Assembly: GCF_000374365.1 (NCBI RefSeq)
Contig: NZ_KB894139.1
Location: forward strand, 1-64,000
Direction of reading: 5' to 3'
Source: Bacteroides gallinarum DSM 18171 = JCM 13658
GTDB taxonomy: Bacteria > Bacteroidota > Bacteroidia > Bacteroidales > Bacteroidaceae
DNA: 64,000 nucleotides
Part shown: one piece after another, positions 51,824 to 62,600 of the stretch
How the letters are laid out: every line of letters begins with the position of its first letter
Numbering within the stretch: the stretch's first letter is position 1
Made by a program: the position numbers and the translations under genes
Notes under the pieces: generated by a model
The model's input: only the letters and a program-made list of their open reading frames with translations
What the model was told of the DNA's origin: nothing
Databases searched by the model: none

Positions 51824-53452
51824 TCATTCCGGCGTATTCCCGCCGGAAGTCTCTGCCGGCTTATGCCGTGTCCGCCAGAAGGAATTCATCACTTCGCGCC
51901 CCACCGCCTTCCAGCCCGGCATCTGCTTCAACCGGCGGCGTACCGGCATGTCATAGAGTAGGAACAGCAGAAGCAGTAATATGCAGGCATAAAGCACCCA
52001 GCCGTAAATCTGCTTAATACTAACCTCCATTATCTGCGAAACGAACCCCTCCATGTAACGACCGACGTCGAAAGGAGCACGACTGAAAGCAACCCGGTCG
52101 ATAGCACTGCCGTAACGTGCCATGTTATCGGGTACGTAGTAGGCAAGCCCGCGGGTATAGAGGGCAGCCCCCAATACGCCGCCCACCACCATATGTAGCA
52201 TGTTGAATACGCTCAGAGCCTGAAAGAAATGCTGGAGCGTCATGATTTCTTCCAGGCAGACCATGAACGTGGCACTAAGCACGGCGTATGCAAAGCCGCG
52301 GCATACGGTAGGCAGATAGAGTTGCGACAGGTGGATGCCGGCGGAAAGCGTAAAGTAATACCCCGCCAAATAACACACCAGTCCCATAACCCCCACAATG
52401 AGCAGACGCAAGTAATTGAAGCGTTTGACGTGCATCCACCAATAAGCAAACAGGCAGCCGCACAAAATACCGGCTAAGGCAAACCAGTCGAGTTGTACGC
52501 TCACCGGCTCCTCATAGTGCATCACCTCCTCATAAAAGACCTCCTCCAATACATGTTCTGTGGCAAGGATAGCCTCCACCAGCGTAATCAAGAGCAATAA
52601 CGGTAATAAATGACGGTACGTCCACATCTTCGGTTCGAGGAAAGGATGGCGGATAGTAAGCATACGCCAGATGCAGAACCCCAGCGTGGCAATAGCGAAC
52701 AACGTAAGATGCCGGATAACGGGGCTGTTCCACCAGTCGTACCAGTCACCGTAATCGAAAAGGTATGCCACTTGCAACAGCAATGCCGCCCAAAGCAATG
52801 CCCCCAGCCAATCTATACCGAACAGAGGGAATTTCTTCATAAAGCGAAAATGCCGCACGCAGATAATCAGCACCAGCAAATCCACCGCCATAAGCGAAGC
52901 GATAACGAGGTGCATATACGTCCAATGGTAGTGGTACATGAGGTACGTCATCATCAGGTCACTGAGCTGCATGCTGCCCAGTATAACGATATGCAACATA
53001 GGAAAAAAGACGGTGAAATCGCGTTTGGGCGTCATCCACAGTTGTATATTGGACATACATTCGAAGGTCCCCTGTATCTTGCACATTCCCTCTACAAAAC
53101 ACACCGCCCAAAGCAGCGGCAGGAATCGTATGTGGGGTACGAGCAGGTTACACAACAGCACCCCCAGCGCCGCTCCCGTCAGCAGCGTCTTGTTGGTGAA
53201 GCGGAATTTCATGCGGAACAACAGCGGAAAGTAAATAGCCATACCCGCCAGATTGGCGTAAAGACACATCTGGAGGTCTTCGCGCATCAGCGACGTGCCG
53301 CCTGTCATCTGGTTCAACGCCCCCAAGTAAAGCCCGCCCGAAAGCTGGAAAGTAAAGGCGAAAAATACATAAATCCACGGCTGTATCCTGCGGGGTACGA
53401 ACTCCCGGAACATCGGCATGGTGAAAGGACTGTTAGGTATCGGTGCTCCCAT
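51824..53452 (-). CDS. MFS transporter, EmrB/DHA2-like efflux permease
   Basis: A 542-residue membrane protein with about 14 hydrophobic segments (FFAFTFQLSGGLYLG, LAGMAIYFPLLFRM, LLTGAALGVLLCNLLVP, SLMAVDLLVLIICV and so on to VLYACILLLLLFLLYDM), the DHA2 topology. It is the third gene of the operon TolC, HlyD, MFS, which supports a drug-efflux role with the adaptor and outer-membrane channel. The start could also be Met12 or Met14. Sequence similarity to named EmrB proteins is low by eye, with few classic MFS motif-A residues visible. Confidence 0.82.
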   Translation of the reverse strand: MGAPIPNSPFTMPMFREFVPRRIQPWIYVFFAFTFQLSGGLYLGALNQMTGGTSLMREDLQMCLYANLAGMAIYFPLLFRMKFRFTNKTLLTGAALGVLLCNLLVPHIRFLPLLWAVCFVEGMCKIQGTFECMSNIQLWMTPKRDFTVFFPMLHIVILGSMQLSDLMMTYLMYHYHWTYMHLVIASLMAVDLLVLIICVRHFRFMKKFPLFGIDWLGALLWAALLLQVAYLFDYGDWYDWWNSPVIRHLTLFAIATLGFCIWRMLTIRHPFLEPKMWTYRHLLPLLLLITLVEAILATEHVLEEVFYEEVMHYEEPVSVQLDWFALAGILCGCLFAYWWMHVKRFNYLRLLIVGVMGLVCYLAGYYFTLSAGIHLSQLYLPTVCRGFAYAVLSATFMVCLEEIMTLQHFFQALSVFNMLHMVVGGVLGAALYTRGLAYYVPDNMARYGSAIDRVAFSRAPFDVGRYMEGFVSQIMEVSIKQIYGWVLYACILLLLLFLLYDMPVRRRLKQMPGWKAVGREVMNSFWRTRHKPAETSGGNTPE

Positions 53453-53477
53453 TTTGGTTGACAGTTAGGTTTCGAGG

Positions 53478-54512
53478 TCAATATTTTACTTCACATTCCA
53501 AGTTGAAACCGGCACGCAGGCGTTGCAAGTCTTCCGGACGGTTACCTTTCAGACTGATGCGGACGGGAATACGCTGTTCCACTTTGACGAAATTTCCCGT
53601 GGCATTATCCTGGGGAATCATGGAAAATGCCGCACCCGTAGCATCGGAAATAGATTCCACCGTACCTCGGTAGACGACATCCGGCACGGCATCGGCGGTT
53701 ATTTCTACGGCAGCACCCTCCGTAATATGAGGGAGCTGCGTTTCACGATAATTGGCTATTACCCAAAGGTCGCTACCGTCCACTATGTCTACCAGCGTCT
53801 GACCGGGCTGCACCAACTGCCCCTCATGGATATCCTTGCGCCCGGTCACACCGTCGCACGTGGCAACGATGACCGTGTAGGAAAGATTGAGCCGTGCCAA
53901 TGCCACGGCCGCCTCAGCCAGACGTACCCCAGCCTCGTTCTGGCTCAGGCGATGCGTCTGCTCGCTCTTTACCAGCGTAGTGGAATGCCTGGCACGCAAC
54001 ACTTGTTCATAACGTGCCTTGGCAGCATCGTAGGTTGTACGCACATTGTCGTATTGCTGCCGGGTAACGGCATCTTCTTCCAGCAGTTTTTCATAGCGTG
54101 CCAGTTCACGGCGGGCATTCTCCATTTGCACACGTACTTCCTCGATGCCGGCATCGCTCACGCTCAGGTTATTCTGTGTGGCGGCAATACCTGCCGTAGT
54201 AGCTTTCTGTCCGGCAAGTGCATTGGCAAGGTCTGCTTCCGCCTGTGCCAGCCGTAAGCGGAACTCGGTATCTTCGATAAGCAACAGTGTATCGCCTTTA
54301 TGCACCGGCTGGTACTCCTCAAAACAAATCCGCTTGACGAAACCCTGTACGCGGGTGTTCACCGGAGTGATATGCTGCCTTACCTGCGCATTGTCGGTAT
54401 ATTCCACACGCCCCAAGTGAATGAAACGGGAGCATACATAAGCCAGCCCTCCTAAAAGGAAACAGATGATAAGGGCGTTGTATATCAGTTTCTGTACTTT
54501 TCTTGTAATCAT
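53478..54512 (-). CDS. HlyD/EmrA-family membrane fusion protein
   Basis: Periplasmic adaptor of a tripartite efflux system, 344 residues: N-terminal anchor (LIYNALIICFLLGGLAYVCS), lipoyl half-motif VEYTDNAQVRQHITPVNTRVQGFVKRICFEEYQPVHKGDTLLLIED, a long alpha-hairpin (about 80-190, ending RLNLSYTVIVATCDGVTGRKDIHEGQLVQPGQTLVDIVD, the second lipoyl half) and the beta-barrel. It lies 43 bp after the TolC gene and 25 bp before the MFS gene. Confidence 0.93.
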   Translation of the reverse strand: MITRKVQKLIYNALIICFLLGGLAYVCSRFIHLGRVEYTDNAQVRQHITPVNTRVQGFVKRICFEEYQPVHKGDTLLLIEDTEFRLRLAQAEADLANALAGQKATTAGIAATQNNLSVSDAGIEEVRVQMENARRELARYEKLLEEDAVTRQQYDNVRTTYDAAKARYEQVLRARHSTTLVKSEQTHRLSQNEAGVRLAEAAVALARLNLSYTVIVATCDGVTGRKDIHEGQLVQPGQTLVDIVDGSDLWVIANYRETQLPHITEGAAVEITADAVPDVVYRGTVESISDATGAAFSMIPQDNATGNFVKVEQRIPVRISLKGNRPEDLQRLRAGFNLECEVKY

Positions 54513-54555
54513 GATTCAGTCGATAATAGTCGGTAAATGATAGTTATTGATAATC

Positions 54556-55875
54556 TCAAAGGGAATGGGTGAGGTATTTCATCTTATAATAATTGTACAC
54601 CACGTTGATGCGCGCGTTCACCAGCCCGAGGTCGGCACTGAGCTTCATATTGCTGGCATCCAGCATATCGGTCAGCAGGGCAAGCTCGTTTTTGTAACGG
54701 TTACTGGTAACGTTATAGTTCTCGTCGGCAAGTTCCACGCTCTTTTCTTGCGTACGCAGGTCGGTAAAGGAGGTCAGGAAATCTACATAGCCCGCCTGCA
54801 CAGCATTCTCCACCTGTTCCTGCGCCAGTTCATACTCCTCCCGGGCACGACGGACATTGAGACGCGCCTGTTTCAGTTTCCTATTGTTCTTGAAAAGGGA
54901 AGAAAGGCTGTACTTCACCCCTACCCCCACATACCAATAGTTGAAGTTATTGTCGAGCACCGGCACTTCAATGGTTATAGGACCGTCCAGATGCTCGGCA
55001 GCCACAAGTGCCACTTTGGGCAGCCGCTCACTGCGCTCCAGCTTTACGTGTTGCTCGCTCATGCGTACGGCAAGCTCCGCCTGCCGCAAGCCCACATTGC
55101 CCTGGGCAGCCATTTGTTGCCAGTCCTGCTCGGCCAGGGTACGGACATCGGCATCCAGTAAGGCGGTGTCAGGTACGATTTTCGTACCGGCAGGCAGGTG
55201 CAGGGTGGTTACCAGCCGGTGGTTCATAATCTTACGGGCATCTTGTACCTGCGCCAGTTGCAACTTCAGGGTTTCCTGCTGGAGCTCGTAGCGGGTGATG
55301 TCATTCTTCAGCGCAGTACCTTGGGCACGACGGGCTTCCATATTGCGGATTACCTGTCCGGTAAGGTAGAGATTCTTTTGCAAAACCCTGACCTGGTTAT
55401 CCAGTTTGTAAAGGTTCAGGTAATAACCCGCCAGCAGAAAGCGGATTTCCTGGCGGTTTTTCTGCCAGTCCAACCCCGCCATTTGTTGTTCCAGCTCCGC
55501 CAAAGCGATACCGCTGTTGATTGCACCTCCGGCATAAATAATCTGTTGTGCCTCCAGAGCGAAATTATTGCCGAAGTGCGGCATGGGGATATTCATGCCG
55601 TTACTGAAATCACGGTCCCACAAACGGCCGTCGCCCAGGTAACTGAACGACAAAGAAACATCAACATCGGGTAGGCGCCGGGCCTTGGCGGCTTTCAGGG
55701 CTTGGTCGGCAGCCTCTTTCCCGGTGTCGTAGGTTTGTATACTCTTGCTGTTCGCATCGGCCAGGCGGAACATCTCCTCGATGCCCAACACACGTTCCAT
55801 TGGCTGCTGGGCATACACGCACCGGCCGCACAGCACTGCAAAGCACAGTGCCATGAGCCACTTTTTGTTACTCAT
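54556..55875 (-). CDS. TolC-family outer-membrane efflux protein
   Basis: 439 residues with signal peptide KKWLMALCFAVLCGRCVYA. Long amphipathic helices in two repeats: EEMFRLADANSKSIQTYDTGKEAADQALKAAKARRLPDVDVS starts the first OEP repeat and RQAELAVRMSEQHVKLERSERLPKVAL the second, both with the RLP turn. FDLTS-type end SNRYKNELALLTDMLDASNMKLSADLGLVNARINVVYNYYKM is characteristic. It is first in the TolC-HlyD-MFS operon; promoter element at 56060-56053. Confidence 0.93.
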   Translation of the reverse strand: MSNKKWLMALCFAVLCGRCVYAQQPMERVLGIEEMFRLADANSKSIQTYDTGKEAADQALKAAKARRLPDVDVSLSFSYLGDGRLWDRDFSNGMNIPMPHFGNNFALEAQQIIYAGGAINSGIALAELEQQMAGLDWQKNRQEIRFLLAGYYLNLYKLDNQVRVLQKNLYLTGQVIRNMEARRAQGTALKNDITRYELQQETLKLQLAQVQDARKIMNHRLVTTLHLPAGTKIVPDTALLDADVRTLAEQDWQQMAAQGNVGLRQAELAVRMSEQHVKLERSERLPKVALVAAEHLDGPITIEVPVLDNNFNYWYVGVGVKYSLSSLFKNNRKLKQARLNVRRAREEYELAQEQVENAVQAGYVDFLTSFTDLRTQEKSVELADENYNVTSNRYKNELALLTDMLDASNMKLSADLGLVNARINVVYNYYKMKYLTHSL

Positions 55876-56176
55876 AAAAATGTATTTGTTATTAAGAAAT
55901 AATAGAATCTACTCTCGGGAACGGATTATGCCGAATCAAATCTGTGCCGCTGCACCCCAGGCATGGAAATCGTGTATCTTGTTTCGATAACGAATGGCGA
56001 TTTGATAAAAACGAATTTTCATATAGAGTATTCTTTTTCCGGATTTGTGTTGCAAAGGTAAGTTTTTTAACAGGTAAGTTGTAACCCTATATAGACGGAA
56101 GTATAACATTATTTAACAGGAGAGCCCCACAAGTTCCTGTCGGACTTGCGGGGCTCTTTATCTATAAAACCGGTTT
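55876..56176. other. Intergenic region upstream of the efflux operon
   Basis: About 300 bp holding the promoter element TACCTTTG (56060-56053, minus strand) and, at 56122-56156, a hairpin GAGCCCC...GGGGCTC with CAAGT/ACTTG arms followed on the plus strand by CTTTAT, probably the terminator of the nucleotidyltransferase gene although the T run is on the opposite side. No regulator gene for the efflux operon is present. Confidence 0.5.
56053..56060 (-). promoter_or_regulatory. Promoter -7 element of the TolC-HlyD-MFS operon
   Basis: TACCTTTG on the minus strand matches TAnnTTTG. The leader to the ATG at 55875 would be about 170 nt, long for this genome. Confidence 0.55.
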
Positions 56177-57088
56177 TCAGAATAGCTTTGCAGGATATTC
56201 GCCCGCATCCACCAATGCTTTAATCTTATCGACTACGCTCTGGCGGTCTTCCGGATAAGTCACGCCGAACCATTTACTGTTCGTATCGAGTACCTCGACC
56301 GTAGCAGTGCCGTCATTAATCAGTTTATCCACCATTAAAGGAATGAAGAATTCGCTTTTTAAGTTCTCCATGTTCTTCGGGTCGCTAAGGAATGTCTTGA
56401 AGAACTCCTGGCTGTATGCGAAGTAATCGGGAGTAAAACCCCAGAAGTTCATGCTGACCGGAGTGGTATCAGGAGTGGCAGTCCACTCGCCGTTATCGTC
56501 GATATACTTCACTTCGCCGTCCATGCGCTGAATCTTGGTACGCTCTACGACGGAAGTCAGCAGATGTTTTGCATCTGTGCTGCAAAGGCCACGGGATACC
56601 GTACCACTTTCGCTCAACGTATTTCCGATACGGAAACCTACCATTGAGTATACATTCTTAGAACCCTCGGGAAGCGCCGACAAAAACTCGCCCATTACCT
56701 GGAAAGAGTCACGGCCGTAGAAGTCGTCGCAATTGATAACGGCAAACGGTTCCTTTATCACATCGGCCCCCATCATTACGGCATGGTTAGTACCCCAGGG
56801 CTTGGTACGTTCTGCCGGGCAGGTAAATCCTTCGGGAAGCGCATCCAGCTCCTGAAACACCAGTTCGCACGGGATATGCCCTTCATATTTGGAAATGATT
56901 TTATCGCGGAAGTCTTGTTCGAAGTCTTTGCGGATAACGAAAACGAGCTTGCCGAATCCGGCATTGATAGCATCGTAAATAGAATAATCCATAATAGTTT
57001 CGCCATTGGGACCAAGTCCGTCCAATTGTTTCAAGCCGCCATACCGGCTACCCATACCGGCTGCCAATAAGAATAAAGTTGGTTTCAT
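56177..57088 (-). CDS. Sugar-phosphate nucleotidyltransferase (NTP_transferase family)
   Basis: A 303-residue cytosolic enzyme beginning MKPTLFLLAAGMGSRYGGLKQLD, the nucleotide-binding loop of sugar nucleotidyltransferases (GxGSR...K), followed by GPNGETIMDYSIYDA and FAVINCDDFYGRDSF, where the Asp pair binds the metal. It differs from GalU (which has GLGTRFLPATK) and from RmlA; similar proteins in Bacteroidota are annotated simply as nucleotidyltransferase. The sugar and nucleotide are not known. It is a single gene with its own promoter. Confidence 0.85.
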   Translation of the reverse strand: MKPTLFLLAAGMGSRYGGLKQLDGLGPNGETIMDYSIYDAINAGFGKLVFVIRKDFEQDFRDKIISKYEGHIPCELVFQELDALPEGFTCPAERTKPWGTNHAVMMGADVIKEPFAVINCDDFYGRDSFQVMGEFLSALPEGSKNVYSMVGFRIGNTLSESGTVSRGLCSTDAKHLLTSVVERTKIQRMDGEVKYIDDNGEWTATPDTTPVSMNFWGFTPDYFAYSQEFFKTFLSDPKNMENLKSEFFIPLMVDKLINDGTATVEVLDTNSKWFGVTYPEDRQSVVDKIKALVDAGEYPAKLF

Positions 57089-57137
57089 AATTAGTTATTG
57101 TTTAAAAAGGTTAGTGTATCATGGTCGATAACAGACG

Positions 57138-57145
57138 CAAAAGTA
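57138..57145 (-). promoter_or_regulatory. Promoter -7 element of the nucleotidyltransferase gene
   Basis: TACTTTTG on the minus strand matches TAnnTTTG, 49 bp upstream of the ATG at 57088. Confidence 0.6.
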
Positions 57146-57300
57146 CAAAAATTTATATCAGAAAGAGGGTAATTTTAGTCCATTCTTTACAAGAATCGTA
57201 CAAAACTTTACCCGCCCCGGCCGGTACTTTGCTATTCCGGTCCGTTTCCGGAAGGGGTAAATATTCTTCATTTCCGCCACTCTAAGATTCGCCGCTTCAC

Positions 57301-59655
57301 TTAGAACGGATAGCCGATAGCGAAATGCAGCGCCAGGCTGTCCTTGAACTTGGGGATATTGTAGTATCCCGACTTACCGGTATCGTACGGGTCATGCAGG
57401 CCGACCCCGCAATCCAGGCGGAAAACAAGAAAGTCCATATCATAACGCAGGCCTGCCCCCGTGCCCAATGCCACCTGCTTGGCAAAGTTTTTCAACGTAA
57501 ACTCACCGCCGGGACGGGAATCGTCCCTACGCATCAGCCATACGTTGCCGGCATCCAGGAATACCGCCCCGTGCAAATCGCCGATAATGCGGAAACGGTA
57601 TTCCACATTAGCCTCCATGCGTATGTCGCCCACATGGTTAATGAAAGAATACTTGCTCTCCTTATCCGGGGCATAACCGCCGGGACCTATGCTACGGGCA
57701 GAAAAGGCACGCACGCTATTGGCGCCGCCGATATAAAACTGCTCGGTATAAGGAGCCGACAGTGCATTTCCGTACGACCATATCACCCCGCCAGCAATAC
57801 GCGAAGCAATCATCTGATTCTTATTTATCTTATAATGATAACGGAACTCGCTGTTCACCTTCAGGAACTGTGCAAAAGGCACGCCCAGCAGCTTCTTGTC
57901 CTGCTCGCCGAAAGGCCTCCCGAAAATACGGTAAATGCACGAGGTAAGGTTACCCGCCGAGCTTACCGTTGTCTGCCACCAGATAGGATTGCGCACACGC
58001 GGCAAGGAAGCGTTGTCGTACGTGTACATATACTCCATGACAGGGATAAACTGGTCGCGCAGACTGACATAGAGAGCAGGATTCTCCGCCTGTAACTCCT
58101 TGAAAGCCTCCGTAGGGTTACGGAGCACGTTAAACGTCAGCTTGAACGGTGTGAAACTGTGCTTGCCCGTAGGCTTCGGCTGGAAGTCATAAGTAGCGTT
58201 TCCGCCGAATGCCAGCAGCTTGTAATACTTAGCACGGTTCAACTGGTCGATGTACAGTTTAAAAGTAGTAGTTGCCGGGAAGTCGTACTCCCTGTCTCCG
58301 AAACGGGGAAAGACCACGCGCGGAAACATAAGCGAGGTAGACAATCCCACCTCATAACTGTTCATCAACGAAGAACGGTCTTTGCCAGTCTGCCACTCGT
58401 AGGAACCATCCAACTTGACATTCCAGGCCTCACCGCCGCCGAACACGTTATTTTTCGTCACCGTAAACGAAGCTCCGGGGCCGGTCTGGTTATTACTTTT
58501 CATCTTCACATTGAAATCCAACTCGGCATCGTAAGGCTTGTCGAGGGCGGCATGGATGTTTACATCCAGCGTATCACATACAAACGTCGTATCACGCGGA
58601 GTATAGCGCATTTCGAGATAGCGGAATATACCCACATTATTCAAACGCTCCTGTACACGGGTCTGGCGGTAAAGGCTGTAAAGGCTCTGCATGGAACGCC
58701 TGCGGGAGATACCCGTGCTGTCCTGTACCTGGCGCTTCTGGCGATATGCCTGGTAGTTCAGCCACCTGTAAATCATATTGGGACGTACCCGTAACTTGTC
58801 GTGATAATAAATGCGTAAGTCCTTATAGTCCAGGCTGTCATTGGGCGCCTGCCCTTGCTTCCCATACAAATAGAACGACTTGCGGCCTACATAAAAAGGT
58901 TTTTCGGCGACAGAGGGCATGCCGGGAGCAGGAACCATGCGCATAACGACATGCGCGCCGGGCACTAACGTCGTATCCGCCTGGTAAGTAAGATAATCGG
59001 GACGGAAATAATAACAACCCACATTGCGCAGCAAAGAGCTGATACGGGTACGCTCCCCGTCGAGGTCGGTTACATTGAACTGTTCTCCCGGCCTGATGAG
59101 CGAACGGCGGCGGCTCAAGTTCATGATGCGTAAAGTCCGCTCGCTGAAACCGTGATAGTAAACCGTATCGATAAAGTAAGGATTGCCCATATCCACCGTG
59201 TACTGCAACTTCGCTTTCAACGAATCCTTGGGATTTATGAATGTTTCGTAGTCCACCGTGCCGTTGAAATAACCGTAATCGCGCAGCAAATTGGTAGCGG
59301 CCTTCTGCCGGATATCGGGATTGACGGACGACATCAGCACCGGCTTCGCCGCGAAGCGGTTAAATATCCACCTGCCGAAACCCTTCTCATACTTCACAAA
59401 CCCATTGTATATCCATAACCCCATGGGAAAAGGAATACGGAGCCTGGAACTGCCCAACAAGGAATTGTTCGGCGCAGTGGCGAGCGCAGCATCGACCTCC
59501 TCCATAGCCACCTCGCCTACCGGAGTCGTGCTGAGGTTCTTGACAATCATCGGCTTCTGTCCCGTGTACAGGATTTCACCCTCAGGCAAATGCTTAGTCG
59601 TGGAACATCCTGCCAGAAACAGTACACCTGCTATATATAATATCAGTCGTTTCAT
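57301..59655 (-). CDS. tamL: TamL: lipidated TamA/BamA-family outer-membrane barrel protein
   Basis: A 784-residue Omp85-family protein. Unlike TamA it begins with a lipoprotein signal, LILYIAGVLFLAGCSTTKHLPEGE, the mark of Bacteroidota TamL. POTRA-type repeats occupy about residues 25-390 (GNPYFIDTVYYHGFSERTLRI, KPYDAELDFNVKMKSNN); the barrel follows with ASFTVTKNNVFGGGEAWNVKLDGSYEW, the loop FYIGGANSVRAFSARSIGPG (a VRGF-like motif) and C-terminal LALHFAIGYPF with the final Phe. It starts 1 bp after tamB ends, so the two are co-translated, in keeping with a TamL-TamB complex in outer-membrane biogenesis. Confidence 0.92.
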   Translation of the reverse strand: MKRLILYIAGVLFLAGCSTTKHLPEGEILYTGQKPMIVKNLSTTPVGEVAMEEVDAALATAPNNSLLGSSRLRIPFPMGLWIYNGFVKYEKGFGRWIFNRFAAKPVLMSSVNPDIRQKAATNLLRDYGYFNGTVDYETFINPKDSLKAKLQYTVDMGNPYFIDTVYYHGFSERTLRIMNLSRRRSLIRPGEQFNVTDLDGERTRISSLLRNVGCYYFRPDYLTYQADTTLVPGAHVVMRMVPAPGMPSVAEKPFYVGRKSFYLYGKQGQAPNDSLDYKDLRIYYHDKLRVRPNMIYRWLNYQAYRQKRQVQDSTGISRRRSMQSLYSLYRQTRVQERLNNVGIFRYLEMRYTPRDTTFVCDTLDVNIHAALDKPYDAELDFNVKMKSNNQTGPGASFTVTKNNVFGGGEAWNVKLDGSYEWQTGKDRSSLMNSYEVGLSTSLMFPRVVFPRFGDREYDFPATTTFKLYIDQLNRAKYYKLLAFGGNATYDFQPKPTGKHSFTPFKLTFNVLRNPTEAFKELQAENPALYVSLRDQFIPVMEYMYTYDNASLPRVRNPIWWQTTVSSAGNLTSCIYRIFGRPFGEQDKKLLGVPFAQFLKVNSEFRYHYKINKNQMIASRIAGGVIWSYGNALSAPYTEQFYIGGANSVRAFSARSIGPGGYAPDKESKYSFINHVGDIRMEANVEYRFRIIGDLHGAVFLDAGNVWLMRRDDSRPGGEFTLKNFAKQVALGTGAGLRYDMDFLVFRLDCGVGLHDPYDTGKSGYYNIPKFKDSLALHFAIGYPF

Positions 59656-59656
59656 A

Positions 59657-62600
59657 TCATTCTACAGTTTGTTTCTTCTTTTTCTTGAAGATGAAAAGCT
59701 CGCCCAGACGGTCCATTTTACGGCGAAGCACAAGGCCTACTCCGGTTTCCGTTATCTCCCCGTCGAGTACGCTCTCGTAGTTCTTGTCATAGAATACCCG
59801 GACATAACGCGTTCCGGAAGTATCCAGCCTGTATTCGAGCGATATATTATCTATAAACGATTCCGCATTGTTCGTGGCGTTAGCGCCGGTAGTCACCTTG
59901 CCACCGATAACAATCTGTACACGGTCGTTGAAAAGGCGCTGTGAGTAACGGAAACTGTAATCCGTCTGCTTGTCGCCGGTTTCGGCCGCCGTACGGTCCT
60001 CCATACCCATTGTGAAGCTTGCATTGATGCTTTGGAAAGCAGAACCCGCCAATGAGTTAATCTGGCTCTGGATAACACTATTCAAAGCACTACCCATAGA
60101 CAACCCTCCGCCTTTGACACCGCTGTTCATATAAACACCGGTCGCCAACATGGCAATGGCCTGCTTGCTACGTTCCTCGGCCCCCATAGCCTGTAGCTCG
60201 TTCTCTACGGTGGCATCGTCCGGAGCCGTTATATCGAAAATCAGCTCGGGGGCATCGAGCCGGTTCTTTATGGCAATGGACACGTCGAAGTTCACCACGC
60301 GCGAACCGCCGTCGTCGCCGTCGGCAACCGAGGCGCGCATGCGTTCCGTCGCTTTCAAGTCCAATGTAGGATTCATCGGGTCGCCGCGCCAGTCTACATA
60401 ACTTCCATTGTTAATCTGGAACTCCTTCAACGGAATGACAGGAAGCGAATACTTCATAATACCACCCGAAAGCGTATAACGACCCGTAAGGCTTATATCA
60501 CCCTGTGGAGTATATTGCATATTCAGGTCGCCCCCGCCTTCCAACTCGATGAACTTGCTGCGGTCGGGGCTTAGGTCGGCACGCAGGCGCACGGCATTGT
60601 CTATGTGTACGGACATAACCATATCCATACCGCCCAGCGACATCGCAGGAGCTTCGGCGGCGTTCACCGAGACCGTATCCGCAAAGGAAGTAAAAGTAAC
60701 CAGCCCGTCGAGGCGGTCTTCCACCGTCAACGGCGAGTCCGTAAGCACATAGGTAACATCCGTATTTCCCAGCAGGTTCATGTTACCGCGCATGGTCAGG
60801 GCATCCAAAGCCCCCCGAACCGTAGCATTCAAATCGACGAACACCTTACCGTAAATGAGGCTTTCACGGGTACGCGGCGCATCCAGCAACGTATAATTCG
60901 TAGCCAGCAACTTCAAATCCGCCGTAGGACGTTCCAAGTTGCGGAAGTCCACCTTACCGTCGATAGTGAACGGATTCTTGCTGGTGGTATAGATAGCAAA
61001 CTTATCGAATATCAACTGGTTGTCCTCAATCTGCACAGGGCGGGCGTCGAACCAGTAACGGGCTCCCGCCTGACGGGCATATACCGACACGCTGTCCAGC
61101 GTCACGTCTCCGTGCACCTTGGGATTGTCCAATGGCCCGTAGATATACATCCCGCCGTCGAGGTCGCCGGTAAAGGAAACCATTTGGTCCGGAATAAAGG
61201 CATTGGCTATTTCCATAGGGAAATGCTCGAAAGAGGTAGTTACTTCCAGCGTATCCTTACCGTTCTTCTGTGTCAATATGCCGTCGGCAGTCAACACTTC
61301 CCGATTGTCATGGCTGAAATACGTATTCAGATAATGCGTAGCCCCCTTATCTCCCGGCAACCATGTAGCGCCCATGCCGATGTTACCCACAGGCTGCCGT
61401 TCGTACGTCAGCCCGTCGATACCGGCTTCCGCAGACACCTGCAAGGAAGTGGGTGTCTGTATATACTGCGCCTCTGCAGAAAATAGACCTGTTAACCGGG
61501 GCATGTAGGGAAGCACCTCGCTCAACTCGCCCAACTGGAAACGGCTCAGTTCCACATTTATATTCTGCAACGAAATGCTATCGTTCTTATCCGACTGCAT
61601 ACGGAAGCACATACCGTTGTCGCTATCCATATCGATATTGGCGTAAACACGCATATTCCGATGCAGATACACCCAGTTGTTGCCGTCTACGAAACGGAAC
61701 TTGCGGTAAGCGATAACCGGCTCGGCAGGGATGATGTTGAACATAAGCCCATTACCCTTGCCATGCCCTTCCGTCAGCGGGCGGGCGTTCACGCCAAGCA
61801 ATACGCCGGTCTGCCCCTCGCCGTCCACATAGTTCACGGTCAGCTCGGCATCCTCGCTCCGAATTTCCCCCGTCAGCGTACTGCGGAATACGAACTGCGG
61901 ATTTTTCGGCCCGTTAATCACACCGCTTTGCAGCATCATCCGCGAAGTATCCTGTTGCACGGCAAAGAAAACCGTATCGAGCTGCAACGAATCCACATGT
62001 AACCCGTGAATGGCCGTCCGCCCGTTGATGCCCCGCGCCGGCGTAGTACCGAAACGGAGGGTAAAGTCATTGAACGTCACATCCTTCGTTTTCAGGAAAT
62101 AGCTTACCGGATTGGCCTGCCCCGCCGTTAACTGCATGCCCGCCGACGGCAGTACCCGCCGCAAAGCCGCATGGTCCAAACGCCGTTCGTCTATCTGCTT
62201 CGTGAGAATGGAGGCGAACTCGCCCGACTGTTCCAGCAGTTCTTTCAACGTGCTGCGTGCCCGGAACTGCAAGTCCATATCACCGGCATCCATTCGCAAC
62301 TTAATGGAATCGCGGCGTGCCTCCGCCCCCAGGCTAAACGCAAACGGATGCTCCAGAGGCTTAGGCGCAATTCCCAATTTATATAAGTCGAGGTCTTTTA
62401 CATCCATATCCAGCCTGCCGTCCATATACTTACGGTCGAGGTGCAAATCGGCAGTAGTCTGCATCTTCAACAGCGTATTATCGCTCGCCAGGCGTACAGA
62501 GGCTACCGACGACTGCAAGCCGGCATCCAAATCCACATCCGAGATATTCCAGCGGGCATATTGCAGCTCCGCCAGCTTAGCGGACACACGGGCTACCGTC